Source of the DNA: Yponomeuta sedellus
Lineage: Eukaryota > Arthropoda > Insecta > Lepidoptera > Yponomeutidae
Assembly (NCBI GenBank): GCA_934045075.1
Contig: CAKOGX010000015.1
Coordinates: 43,659-107,658 of the forward strand
Direction of reading: 5' to 3'
Length of the DNA: 64,000 nt
Positions 50,315-60,262 of this stretch are shown here, piece after piece. Numbering within the stretch: the first letter of the stretch is position 1; every line of letters starts with the position of its first letter. The position numbers were made by a program, and so were the translations under genes. The notes below the pieces were generated by a model, which searched no databases, was not told where the DNA came from, and saw only the letters and a program-made list of their open reading frames with translations.

Positions 50315-51338
50315 GTAACGCGGGGGAATGCATTTACGCACTTCACCACTCTGCTGTCAGGGGACAACAGAGCGGCTTCGTGTGGGACTCCCAGCCAGAG
50401 GGCTGGACTACCCACTAAACCCCCGCGGTGATCCTCCTCTCCTCTACCGGGTCGCGGGGTAGGCCAAAGGTTAAATCACCGCGACCCGGCAAGAGGTCGC
50501 CCCTCCACGTGAGGGGCTCGACTGGTGGGGGAGCCAAAGTGGCTCCCCAGCGGCGCCCCCCGCCCCATCGCTACGACGGGGCAAGGAAACGCCGCGTCTC
50601 CTCGGGGGGGCCATATAGGCCCCCATACGCTCCAATGCGCCGCCCCCCCCCATCCCATTGCTAAAACAATGGGACTAGAGGGGGCGGCGCATCGCTGCGA
50701 GGCCCGTCGCGTCGCTCACCAGCGCTTCTCTGATGAAGCAGAGAAGGTGGAGAGCGAGCGCGCGGGCCCTCTCTGTGCCGGAAGGCACCCCCGGATCACG
50801 CAGGGGCGCCTTCCGGCCCGCCGTGTTACAGGAGGAGAGTCCCCTGACCCTCCGCCCACGGCCCTGGTCCGACTGGTACGAGGCGCACAAGGCGCCCCCC
50901 CCAGCCGGACCTCCTCCTCTTGGTCGCCCGGGTCCCGCTCCACAGTGTGAAACAGGGCCCAGGCGACTAGACGGTCGCAGGGGATAGGGAGAGAGGCGCA
51001 CCGCTATACCAGCACTCCTCTTCCCCCGCGACCCCACCGCGTCCGCCATCAACCGGTGGCGGCCCCGGTAAGGCCGCGGCAGGCAGGGAGAGCGGCGCAC
51101 CGTAATACCGGCACTCCTCTCCCGCCGCGGCCTCCTCCCTTCGGCTGCGATGCCGCCCATACGACATCGCAGCCCGCCTCAGTGGCGGTGCTGCCCATAC
51201 AGCACCGCCACCTACTGACCGCTCAACTCGCGAGCGAGGAGCGGTCCCTCCTGGGTTGCTCTTAGTTTCACCGTGGCGGTCCTGAACCACGGCTACTTAG
51301 CCCCCTCGCCACGACAAGGCGGCAACCGTCGAGGGGGA
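50284..51338 (-). mobile_element. Non-autonomous TRAS-orientation element, subfamily 2 (E21)
   Basis: About 1.06 kb with an A-tail of 30. It mixes features: the short hairpin loop of subfamily 2 in the core, but the short 5' loop (CCGTGGCGGTCCTGAACCACGG) otherwise seen in the subfamily 1 copy at 40103. A unique CAGGAGGAGAG variant lies near 50828. Confidence 0.87.
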
Positions 51339-51427
51339 GGTTAGGTTAGGTTAGGTTAGGTTAGGTTAGGTTAGGTTAGGTTAGGTTAGGTTAGGTTAGG
51401 TTAGGTTAGGTTAGGTTAGGTTAGGTT

Positions 51428-51432
<5 letters not shown>
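51339..51432 (+). repeat. Telomeric (GGTTA)n tract, 94 nt
   Basis: Eighteen units plus GGTT, running into the T-run of the second RNase H LINE family. Confidence 0.97.
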
Positions 51433-51461
<29 letters not shown>

Positions 51462-51475
51462 CGGAGGAGGAGGGG

Positions 51476-51560
51476 AATACTCATGTATACCGCCGTGCCC
51501 GTGCACGGCGGCATGCCCGACTCTACTGGGAAGCCCCAGTAGCCTACGGACTAAACCCCT
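51476..51560 (-). promoter_or_regulatory. Two-hairpin 3' signature of family E
   Basis: In sense, GGGGTTTAGT is followed by stem 1 (CCG/CGG outside CTACTGGG/CCCAGTAG), then GGCATG, then stem 2 (CCGCCGTGC/GCACGGCGG), then TATACATG. This copies the layout found in the TRAS/SART-type elements, although the LINE is only distantly related to them. Confidence 0.7.
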
Positions 51561-52050
51561 CCCCCTTACTAAGACACCTCCGACGTGGGGGTCGGAGTCT
51601 TTTTTAATTCCAGAAAAGTTGGAGTTCTTTTATTTTATTTCTATTCCTTATACTATTTATACTATTACTAATATCTACTTCTATTTACAGGATTTCCTAT
51701 TGCCACAGATGCGTCTTCAGTGCGTGTCGTCTACTGCGCAACGAGCCAGCTCACAGGTAAGTTGTATATTTTTTTTTTTTTTTCCTTTTTATACAATCTT
51801 AATTTTAGTGTAGTGGTTAGTGTCTATTCTTTTGTTTTTTTTTTTTTTTTCACTCTATTTTTTTCTTTTTTTTTTTTTCCCATTTCCTGCATCGAACATT
51901 CAAGTTCAAGCAGCAAAATGTTACTTTATCTTTTTTTTTTTTTTTTCTCATTCTTTAGTTATTTTTTTTTTTTTTTTTCTTTTTTCATCTTTTACATTTA
52001 TGCTTAACACTAACTTATATAATTCACTTATATAATTGTGCTAACATTTC

Positions 52051-55000
52051 TCACTTATCTTTATTATTCCTTATAACTATATTGACAATTTTTTTACAAT
52101 ATTCTAGAAACACTTCCCGTTTGTCCTTTTCTTTCATTATTTGCTGAATATTTAATGCTGTCATATCTACATTCAATTTACTTTCTATTTTAAACCTATC
52201 CGTCATGAATCTTGGGCAATCAACCAGAAGATGCTCCACCGTTTCTTCCTTTTCAGGGTCGCAGGGACAAGATGGAGAGTCCTTCTTTTTAAAACGATGG
52301 AGGTACTGGGAGAAGCCCCCGTGTCCGGTAAGCAGTTGTGTTAATATATAACATATTTGTAGTTTTCTGCTTATCCGGTAAGCTGTCACTACATCGGGTA
52401 AGAACAACTTGGTGACGCTCGCGGTTGTTTCTTTTTTGTAGCGCTCGTTCCATTTCTCAATCGTTTTCTCACGAATGATACGCTTGAGAGATGACACAGG
52501 GCATTTGTCATATTTTGCTCTTCCTTTGCTGTGGAGGGCTGCCTCCTTCGCCAAAATGTCCGCTCTTTCATTGCCGCCTATCCCTACATGAGCTTTAACC
52601 CAGTTGATTTTGAGTTCTTTTCCCTGTTCGTTTATTCGTACCATGTTTTTCCTTATCAGGGTGGCTATGGGATGCAGTATCTTGGGGTTTTTTAGCGTCT
52701 CGAGTGCCGATCTTGAGTCGCTATACAGGTGGTATTTCGCCCCGTTGCCGCTGGTTACCAGTTCTGTTGCCTGCAGTATTGCGAGCAGCTCCGCTTGGAA
52801 GACGGAGCAGTACGATTCCAACTTAAACTTCCGGTACTTGATTTCGGCGCCATCCTTCCACCAGGAGAGTGACGCCCCCACTTTTTCCTCAATTTTACTT
52901 CCGTCGGTGAAAATGTGCACCGCTCCGTCCCCCAAACGAGCCGCCACCTCATCCTCGCTCTGCAGCGACTCAAAGTCATACTCCACCTCTCTCGCAGGAT
53001 GCATCGCCTCCAAACAACTTGTTCCCACTTCCAGCTCACGATCCTTTAATGCCCACCCAGACTCTCCTCTCTTGGCCGAGTACAGGGCTGCTGCCTCCTT
53101 GATTCGTAGGTCGAGAGGCAGCAGTCCTGCGATTATCAAGGCCGAGTTGAGCGACACCGTCCTGTACGCCCTGACTATCTTTTGGGTGAAGCTTCTGGTC
53201 ACTGCATTTAGTTGATTTCTTATGTACTGTTTGTCGACCGCTTCAACCCATGCACTCGACGCGTACATGACTATGGGCTCTATCACGGCGACGTAGATTG
53301 TCCTGGTCACCTCCGGATTCAGTCCCCACGTCGCTTTCGCTGCTCTTGTTAGCTGCTTTGAAATCGCAATGGCTTTTTTGCACACGTGGTCGACGTGGCT
53401 CCTGAATGTCAGTTTGTGGTCTATTATTAGCCCGAGTATTTTAATTTCTTTAACCAGGTCAATGGCAACCCCTGCCATGCGCAGTCGTGGGGTGTCATGT
53501 TTCAGCTTTCGCGTTATTTGCATTGCAAGAGTTTTGTGCGGCGCGAATTTTAGCTTATTCATGACTCCCCATTCGTGCACCCGACAGAGAACGCCATTGG
53601 CCTGTTGTTCTATTTCTAGGGCGCTGTTTCCGGAGAAGACCAGAACAATGTCATCGGCAAAGGCCTGGGTGTACACATTTTCTGCTTCTAGTTCGTTCAA
53701 GAGTGGGTCCAAGAGCAGGTTCCAGAAGGTAGGGCCTCCGATAGATCCCTGCACGCATCCCTTGTTAGTTGCTCTGGGATGTTCTATTCCCGCATACCTG
53801 ACCCTCACCACCCTGTCCCGCAAGTAGCTGTCCACCAGCACCCTAAGATTTTGTGGACAGCCCTTTTCCCTCAGTTGGCACCTCATTGCTGGCCACCAAG
53901 CGCTGTCGAAGGCCCCCTCTATGTCTAACGATATTATGACACTAGTTAATTTTTTGTCAAGGTTAGTTTTTATGTGCTTAATCAGATCATAGAGGGAGTC
54001 CTCCGTACAACGCTGGGGTACAAAGCCGTATTGCCGTCTGTTCATTTTGGGCAGTATATGCCAGCGGACTCTGCCAATGAGCATTTTCTCTAATATCTTC
54101 CCCAACATAGGCAAGAGTCCTATGGGCCTATATGATTTTGGTTGTGCGTAGTTGTCTTTGCCCGGCTTCCGCAGCACGATCACTGCTGCCTCCTTCCATT
54201 GAACAGGGAAGTACCCAATTTTTAGGCATTTATTTAGTATTGCAAGGAATAGCTCTTTGTTTGTGCCTATGGCGGCTACACAGATGTCCGCAGTGAGTCC
54301 GTCACATCCCGGGGCCTTTTTGGGGTGGAAGCTATTCGCCGCGTGCACAAGTTCGGTACTTGTGAAGGGAGGGTCGTCCGTTTCATCATTTAGAGGGTCG
54401 TTCGGTTGTTCGGCTTCCGCTCTGATCTGGCGATGGTGTTCGTTATCCTCTTCTGGGTTGTCATGCGGGAAGAAGGTATTAGCCAAGAGTTCGGCCGACT
54501 GCTCCTTACTGAGGGCAATGCCGTTTACAATCATGGTTTGGTCTTCCGTTCTCTTAGCCGTTTGTCGTATGACCCTATATATGCCATCCCACATGCTTTC
54601 CCCAGTTTGAATCCCACAGAACTGCTTCCACCCCTCCGTCTGTGCCTCCTTCGCTTTGTTCTCATACTTATTTTTTGCTTCCAGGTAGTCTTCAACCACG
54701 TACGGTCGTCTTCGAGCCGCTGCGCATGATACCCTGCTCTTCTTCTTCATCATGTCTCTCTTCAAGTCTTCGAGCTCCGGTGACCACCAAGGTATGTGTA
54801 CTTTATTTTTCTTTTTTGTTTCAGGTATGGCCGCTGTGCATGCTTTTTCTATATTTTCAGTGTATTTTGTTATTATATTTTTGAGATTATTTTCGTCTTT
54901 TATTTCTAAAATTTTCTGTATATCTATGTTTGCCTCTTCTAAGTACATTTTAAGTGTTTCTGTGAATTTTTTCCAATTAGCTTTTTTTGTATTAAATTTC

Positions 55001-55785
55001 CTGGTTGTTAATTTTGGTTGTGTGTCCCTGTTTGGTTTCTGTATGTGTACTTTTAGTGTGATTGTGTTGTGATCTGAGCTCGTTACCTCCTTCTCCACTC
55101 TCCAGTCTTCTATCTTATTCAGCAACTCCGGTCCACATGCTGTCACGTCAACGTGGCTTTGGTACACCTTTCCCCCCCGTACAGTGTCGAACGTTGGCTC
55201 TGAACCCTCGTTCAATATATGTAATCCCATTTCGTGGATAGTTCCCGCCAGAGTGTCTCCCCTTTCGTTATCGGTTTTACTACCCCACCACTTACTCCAT
55301 GCGTTTCCATCCCCTCCAATTAGCACCCTGTTCACCCCCAACTTTCTCGCTACCTGCTGCAGCCTGTCCAGGTATGGCTCAATTGGTGAACTATCCTCAA
55401 AATAGATCGATATTAGCGCAATTGACCAACTTCCCACTCGACAGACTGCAGCTGCTATGTTCTCGTCAGTGAGCAGAGGCTGTTCTTCAATTATTATGTC
55501 GGGGATGAAGACGACTATGGCTGCTTTAACAGGTTTTGTTCTGGTGGAGGTGTGTTGGATCACTCTGGTACCGGTTTCGGTTTTCATCGTCCCCGCCGAT
55601 CCAACGTAGGGCTCCTGCACGAGGGCAAAGGCCGCCCCCCTTTTATCACCTTCAATTATGAGTTCTTTGGTGGCTAACTGTTTGCGCTGCAGATTGGCCT
55701 GGAGTACGGTGTACCATTTGGTTTGATTGCTACGGTCCCGTGTCTCGCCCTTAGCAATATGCCACCGATGACCTCGCAATTTCAT
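52051..55785 (-). CDS. ORF2 of family E: endonuclease-RT-RNase H, 1244 aa
   Basis: The endonuclease shows VLQANLQRKQL, LVQEPYVG, GGDGNAWSKWWGSK and SSDHNT. The RT shows KKAPGCDGLTADIC, YRPIGLLPMLGK, YGFVPQRCTEDSL, SLDIEGAFDSAWW, GCVQGSIGGPTFWN and FADD at residues 709-712. RNase H has HIFTDGSK (Asp near 961), QAELLAI, YSDSRSAL and KAHVGIGGNERAD. The C-terminal finger reads CPCDPEKEETVEHLLVDC. It overlaps ORF1 by 35 nt in another frame. It is the clear homologue of the ORF at 42699-46460 throughout, including the FADD variant. Confidence 0.92.
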   Translation of the reverse strand: MKLRGHRWHIAKGETRDRSNQTKWYTVLQANLQRKQLATKELIIEGDKRGAAFALVQEPYVGSAGTMKTETGTRVIQHTSTRTKPVKAAIVVFIPDIIIEEQPLLTDENIAAAVCRVGSWSIALISIYFEDSSPIEPYLDRLQQVARKLGVNRVLIGGDGNAWSKWWGSKTDNERGDTLAGTIHEMGLHILNEGSEPTFDTVRGGKVYQSHVDVTACGPELLNKIEDWRVEKEVTSSDHNTITLKVHIQKPNRDTQPKLTTRKFNTKKANWKKFTETLKMYLEEANIDIQKILEIKDENNLKNIITKYTENIEKACTAAIPETKKKNKVHIPWWSPELEDLKRDMMKKKSRVSCAAARRRPYVVEDYLEAKNKYENKAKEAQTEGWKQFCGIQTGESMWDGIYRVIRQTAKRTEDQTMIVNGIALSKEQSAELLANTFFPHDNPEEDNEHHRQIRAEAEQPNDPLNDETDDPPFTSTELVHAANSFHPKKAPGCDGLTADICVAAIGTNKELFLAILNKCLKIGYFPVQWKEAAVIVLRKPGKDNYAQPKSYRPIGLLPMLGKILEKMLIGRVRWHILPKMNRRQYGFVPQRCTEDSLYDLIKHIKTNLDKKLTSVIISLDIEGAFDSAWWPAMRCQLREKGCPQNLRVLVDSYLRDRVVRVRYAGIEHPRATNKGCVQGSIGGPTFWNLLLDPLLNELEAENVYTQAFADDIVLVFSGNSALEIEQQANGVLCRVHEWGVMNKLKFAPHKTLAMQITRKLKHDTPRLRMAGVAIDLVKEIKILGLIIDHKLTFRSHVDHVCKKAIAISKQLTRAAKATWGLNPEVTRTIYVAVIEPIVMYASSAWVEAVDKQYIRNQLNAVTRSFTQKIVRAYRTVSLNSALIIAGLLPLDLRIKEAAALYSAKRGESGWALKDRELEVGTSCLEAMHPAREVEYDFESLQSEDEVAARLGDGAVHIFTDGSKIEEKVGASLSWWKDGAEIKYRKFKLESYCSVFQAELLAILQATELVTSGNGAKYHLYSDSRSALETLKNPKILHPIATLIRKNMVRINEQGKELKINWVKAHVGIGGNERADILAKEAALHSKGRAKYDKCPVSSLKRIIREKTIEKWNERYKKETTASVTKLFLPDVVTAYRISRKLQICYILTQLLTGHGGFSQYLHRFKKKDSPSCPCDPEKEETVEHLLVDCPRFMTDRFKIESKLNVDMTALNIQQIMKEKDKREVFLEYCKKIVNIVIRNNKDK

Positions 55786-57277
55786 CCCATTTTGCCTTTA
55801 CTGGGCATTCAGTGTCGAATGCATTATGGTCTGCCCTCTCGTGTTTTGCCGTCTTACAGTTCCTGCATGTCGGGGGTAGATTCGCTCTGTATGCTGGGCA
55901 TTCGTTTCTTAAATGCGGCTCGCCGCAGTGAGAGCACAGGTCCGCGGGTTCGGTGCACAGCTTTTTCCCATGGCCGAATCTCAGGCAGCGAGAGCATTGC
56001 ATCAGTGGGGACTGGTCTGCAACCCTCACCCTCTGCAGGTCTATGTGGACCAGCCCCACCCCCGTCAATCTCTTCCAAACTTGTGGTGACACCGACAGTA
56101 CTACGTGTTTTTGGTGCGGGTTTCTTGCTCTTTTGCTATATCTTACCTTTACCCTATATTCCTCTGGTGGTATGTCCTCGAGTATGTGTCTGTTCTGGTT
56201 CCTGAGTGCTTCTATTATGTTTTCATCTGTGTTGTCTTCGATCAGATCTTTTAATACCACCAGTGGGTCTTTATTACTTTTTTCTTCCACTCTCAATTTG
56301 TTGTTCGAGCCTCTAATTCTGTCCGTCACCCTTTCTAAATCCTCTCTTGTTTGACATCCGATGATAACTTTTTGGTCCTTTGCCTTCCTGATTCGGTCCA
56401 CTCGGATATCTGTTGACCTTGCATCGACAGCCGTTCTGATTTTTGCTATGACCTCTTGGCTCGAGTCCTTGGCCTCATCCGATGACACCACAACCGAGAA
56501 GAGAGACGGTTTCAGATGCTTTGCTGTCACCTCTGCATAAGTTATCTTTCCAGCGGTTCCAAGCTCAACGCTCTTTATCATTTCTTTAACTTCTTTAAAG
56601 CCCCTCCGTATGTCATCTGATTCTTCCTGTTTTTCGCCTCTTTGTTCTTCGGCGCTTTTATTGACTTTCTTAATCTCTTCACTGCATTTCCTTATCTCGT
56701 CCATGACTTTTTTCTGATCCTTCCCAATTTCTCCTCTCTCCAACTTTTCTGTTCGTGTATTTGTTTTAATCATTTCCTTTACCTCCCTTATTTCCTTTAG
56801 TATCTTTCTGTTAGTCTCATCTTCCTCTCCTATTTCCACTGCTTCTTCAGCTTTCGGTTCTTCTCTTTTTCCGGGCTTACTTACTTTCCCTTTCTTTGTT
56901 TCATTTAATTTGTCCATCTTCACCACTATCTCATACATCTTCTTGAGGCTATTTATTACCTCCTTCTTTATTGTTGTTTTAATGTTGCCGGATATTTCAA
57001 GCTGAGCCAGCGCGGTTTGCATCAGCCTTCTTGCTTCTGCCGTCATATTCAGATTTAACGCCCCGGGAGATGTCTGTTTTGCGCTGGTCGTGGGCGTCAG
57101 CTTGTAGGTGGTGTTAGGGGAAGCTTTTTGCTCTATAGCATCGATGTTTTTGCGCACTTGATGTTTTCTTTTCTCTTCCACCTCGTCCGTTGGTATTGCT
57201 GGAGTTGACTCAGCCAGAGGCATAGCCTCTGATTGTCCCGCGCCTGATGCGTCAGTTCTCGAGGGTGTGCGTAGCAT
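55751..57277 (-). CDS. ORF1 (Gag-like) of family E, 508 aa
   Basis: ATG at 57275-57277. The N-terminus is hydrophilic. A long Lys/Glu-rich region (about 90-250) is expected to be helical and coiled. The central domain contains VVVSSDEAKDSSQEVIAKIR and VIIGCQTREDLERV. Three zinc knuckles follow: CSRCLRFGHGKKLC, CSHCGEPHLRNEC and CRNCKTAKHERADHNAFDTEC. It ends SVAYC within ATATTGCTAAGGGC, the same junction as in family D. RNA-binding partner of ORF2 by family analogy. Confidence 0.9.
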   Translation of the reverse strand: MLRTPSRTDASGAGQSEAMPLAESTPAIPTDEVEEKRKHQVRKNIDAIEQKASPNTTYKLTPTTSAKQTSPGALNLNMTAEARRLMQTALAQLEISGNIKTTIKKEVINSLKKMYEIVVKMDKLNETKKGKVSKPGKREEPKAEEAVEIGEEDETNRKILKEIREVKEMIKTNTRTEKLERGEIGKDQKKVMDEIRKCSEEIKKVNKSAEEQRGEKQEESDDIRRGFKEVKEMIKSVELGTAGKITYAEVTAKHLKPSLFSVVVSSDEAKDSSQEVIAKIRTAVDARSTDIRVDRIRKAKDQKVIIGCQTREDLERVTDRIRGSNNKLRVEEKSNKDPLVVLKDLIEDNTDENIIEALRNQNRHILEDIPPEEYRVKVRYSKRARNPHQKHVVLSVSPQVWKRLTGVGLVHIDLQRVRVADQSPLMQCSRCLRFGHGKKLCTEPADLCSHCGEPHLRNECPAYRANLPPTCRNCKTAKHERADHNAFDTECPVKAKWDEIARSSVAYC

Positions 57278-57358
57278 TTTGACTTATTGTTTTCAAACTA
57301 AATGTTGTTGATGCTACCAGTTGTTTTAGGGTTTTTATGTATTTGTATTTATGCAGTG

Positions 57359-57390
<32 letters not shown>

Positions 57391-57825
57391 TATACACATA
57401 TATATAGTGTGCAGTGTTTGTATGTGTGTGTACGTGTATGTGTATAGTATATGTGTATGGTTGTGTGCTCGTGTGTGTGTTCCTATGTATGTATGCTGTG
57501 CATGTATAACCTCGTATGCTGTTCTGGCTTTCCCCAATACCTCCACCTCCTCTCCACAATCTATAGTTATCTCAACCTGTGAGCAGTCCTTTTCAATTAC
57601 CATAAAGTCAACGTGGCCGTAATATTTGGGTCCACGTGTCAGTTATATAGTCGACTAGAGAAAGATTTTAAATGTCAAATGACTCATAGAGTTCTAATCT
57701 TTATACTCTACAAAAGAAACCGCACGTTCATGCGACCTTATTCAAAGTTGTTAGTTATGAAATTTTACAAAATACGTAAATCTAGGCCAAAAGGGGCGAT
57801 ATTGTAATGAGTGAATAAAAAAAAA

Positions 57826-57860
<35 letters not shown>

Positions 57861-59241
57861 TTTTTTTTCTTTATTATTATTATTATTTTTTTTTTTTGTC
57901 TATGTAGAGTCTTTAGAAGCAGTCTCTCGATCCAATAGCGATGCTTCAAACCGGGTCTTTGTGCGACCACCGGTTCTGGAGTTATCCCGCTTTAAACCTT
58001 TTCAAGATGGCGGCCAATATGGCTGCGTAAAAAGTATAATTGTGATGGTATCCGAACCGGAGGTCGCAGACAACTCGTGTTTGGGCTTGGAAGTCTTAGT
58101 TTTTTATCCTAAATGTGATTTTGTTAAAAAATTTTAAATGTCAATTGACTCTACATAGAGTCCTAATCCTTAAGCTCTACGTTACGCCTGGTATATTAGA
58201 AGAAACCGCACGTTCGTGCGACCGCTGGAAGCCGAGATATCTTCGTTTCAATAAAAACAAGATGGCCGTCAAGATGGCGGCCTAATGTCCAATTCGGCAA
58301 CCAGTTGCCGCAAGACCCTCGAGTTTGGGCTCAAACGACGCGTCTCGATGCGCAGATTACAATTCCGCTAAGTCTAGATTTTTATAATCTATATATACAA
58401 AACTATAACCTAAAAACTTAGATTTTACTACAATTTTGGCGATTATTCATAAACTGCATGCAATAACTCCAAATTTCGAACTGTTACCTATTAAACGTAG
58501 GTTGTGGTACTTGATACGGGTAATAAATTTTACCGCGCGCGTCGCTTTCTAGTAGCACGTGCCACGTGGTTTTCACTTTTTGTTGAATAAAATCAAATCG
58601 GGTCAATAGAATTTTTTGGTTTTTTGCTATTATTTAATTTTAATTAAGACAGACCTTTTGAAGGAATAAAACTACTAGGTCGTCGCTTTACTTTTTAAAC
58701 TAAAAACACTTAAAGTTCGTTAATTTATTATAATTTTGGTTTTCTGACCTTAACTTCAGTTCCCGTTGTGATAGAGATGTGCTCTAAACTGCATTTGTTT
58801 AGTCCTCTTGTCATGCGTCTGATGGTGTGCCTAAATCCAACCGCTGACCACCGGTTTCCGGAACATGTGGCACGTGGTCTTTGTTTTTTTCCGTGATTTC
58901 GGCCGAATCCTTGGTTCGATTTTTCGGTGAAGGGGCTCGTTGGACGCGCAAAAATTATGCGCACAGATGGACGTTCGAAAAACACGGGGGTATCGCGATG
59001 GATCCGGAGAAAAATTCAAAAAACACTGCCCTTTTTAGGGTAAAAAACTGTTTTTTTCACAATAACTCCTCAAAGATCGCTTTCCGGTTAAAACTTTTTA
59101 TTGTATCGTGTGCGGCACACTTTCCCGCACAATTTGATGTGTAACACGGCACTGTTGCTAACACTATTACCACCTCAAAGAATTTTTAAGCGTGGAGCCA
59201 AAGGCAAACGATGCTTTCCGAGGGGCGCTCGGGGCGTAACG
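57278..59241 (-). promoter_or_regulatory. 2-kb 5' UTR of family E with tandem monomers
   Basis: Two related units can be followed, about 57893-58135 and 58142-58400. Each has a CTCTA..TAGAG palindrome (57898-57909; 58147-58162), a GTGCGACC segment, GAGTTATC or GAGATATC, and AAGATGGCGGCC (58004 and 58271; + strand notation), spaced 267 nt. In sense the last reads GGCCGCCATCTT. A weaker third unit (57660-57790) has CGCACGTTCATGCGACC. A (TA)n stretch lies at about 57359-57410 and an A/T homopolymer cluster at 57817-57898. No ORF here is credible. Confidence 0.6.
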
Positions 59242-60035
59242 GGTTAGGTTAGGTTAGGTTAGGTTAGGTTAGGTTAGGTTAGGTTAGGTTAGGTTAGGTT
59301 AGGTTAGGTTAGGTTAGGTTAGGTTAGGTTAGGTTAGGTTAGGTTAGGTTAGGTTAGGTTAGGTTAGGTTAGGTTAGGTTAGGTTAGGTTAGGTTAGGTT
59401 AGGTTAGGTTAGGTTAGGTTAGGTTAGGTTAGGTTAGGTTAGGTTAGGTTAGGTTAGGTTAGGTTAGGTTAGGTTAGGTTAGGTTAGGTTAGGTTAGGTT
59501 AGGTTAGGTTAGGTTAGGTTAGGTTAGGTTAGGTTAGGTTAGGTTAGGTTAGGTTAGGTTAGGTTAGGTTAGGTTAGGTTAGGTTAGGTTAGGTTAGGTT
59601 AGGTTAGGTTAGGTTAGGTTAGGTTAGGTTAGGTTAGGTTAGGTTAGGTTAGGTTAGGTTAGGTTAGGTTAGGTTAGGTTAGGTTAGGTTAGGTTAGGTT
59701 AGGTTAGGTTAGGTTAGGTTAGGTTAGGTTAGGTTAGGTTAGGTTAGGTTAGGTTAGGTTAGGTTAGGTTAGGTTAGGTTAGGTTAGGTTAGGTTAGGTT
59801 AGGTTAGGTTAGGTTAGGTTAGGTTAGGTTAGGTTAGGTTAGGTTAGGTTAGGTTAGGTTAGGTTAGGTTAGGTTAGGTTAGGTTAGGTTAGGTTAGGTT
59901 AGGTTAGGTTAGGTTAGGTTAGGTTAGGTTAGGTTAGGTTAGGTTAGGTTAGGTTAGGTTAGGTTAGGTTAGGTTAGGTTAGGTTAGGTTAGGTTAGGTT
60001 AGGTTAGGTTAGGTTAGGTTAGGTTAGGTTAGGTT
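59242..60035 (+). repeat. Longest telomeric (GGTTA)n tract, 794 nt, head-to-head
   Basis: About 158 units plus GGTT, with no variant unit that I can see. It lies between the 5' end of a - strand LINE and the 5' end of a + strand LINE. Confidence 0.98.
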
Positions 60036-60262
60036 GGGATGCTCTCTTATAATTTGACTAGGCTATTCTCATTGGATTCTGATCTTTCCTTGCGATTTGG
60101 TTGTTGAAAATTTCACTTTTAGTGAAATTTTCAGCTTCTTTTCTGTTTTTCGTGTTGTTTGTCTATTTTCGTTTTGTTTCGTGTTATATGTGTGGTTTTT
60201 AACTTCGGCCAAAGATTTTCTCTCCCACCGAGTCAGTCGTGGGCAGGGCCCTCGACTGGTCG

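Larger units (their letters stand above)
51433..59241 (-). mobile_element. Full-length telomeric LINE with RNase H, family E (E22)
   Basis: About 7.8 kb: A-tail of 29 (51433-51461), 3' UTR (51462-52050) with long A-rich tracts in sense, overlapping ORF2/ORF1, and a 5' region of about 2.0 kb ending at GGTTA. It has the same organisation and almost the same length as family D at 42101-49999, but its proteins are clearly diverged, so it is a second lineage of the same telomeric RNase H group. Both ORFs are open. Confidence 0.9.

Noticed and set aside
57359..57410. (TA)n / TATATA block as a promoter TATA box
   Set aside because: It is a simple microsatellite just upstream of ORF1 in family E and is not conserved in family D.
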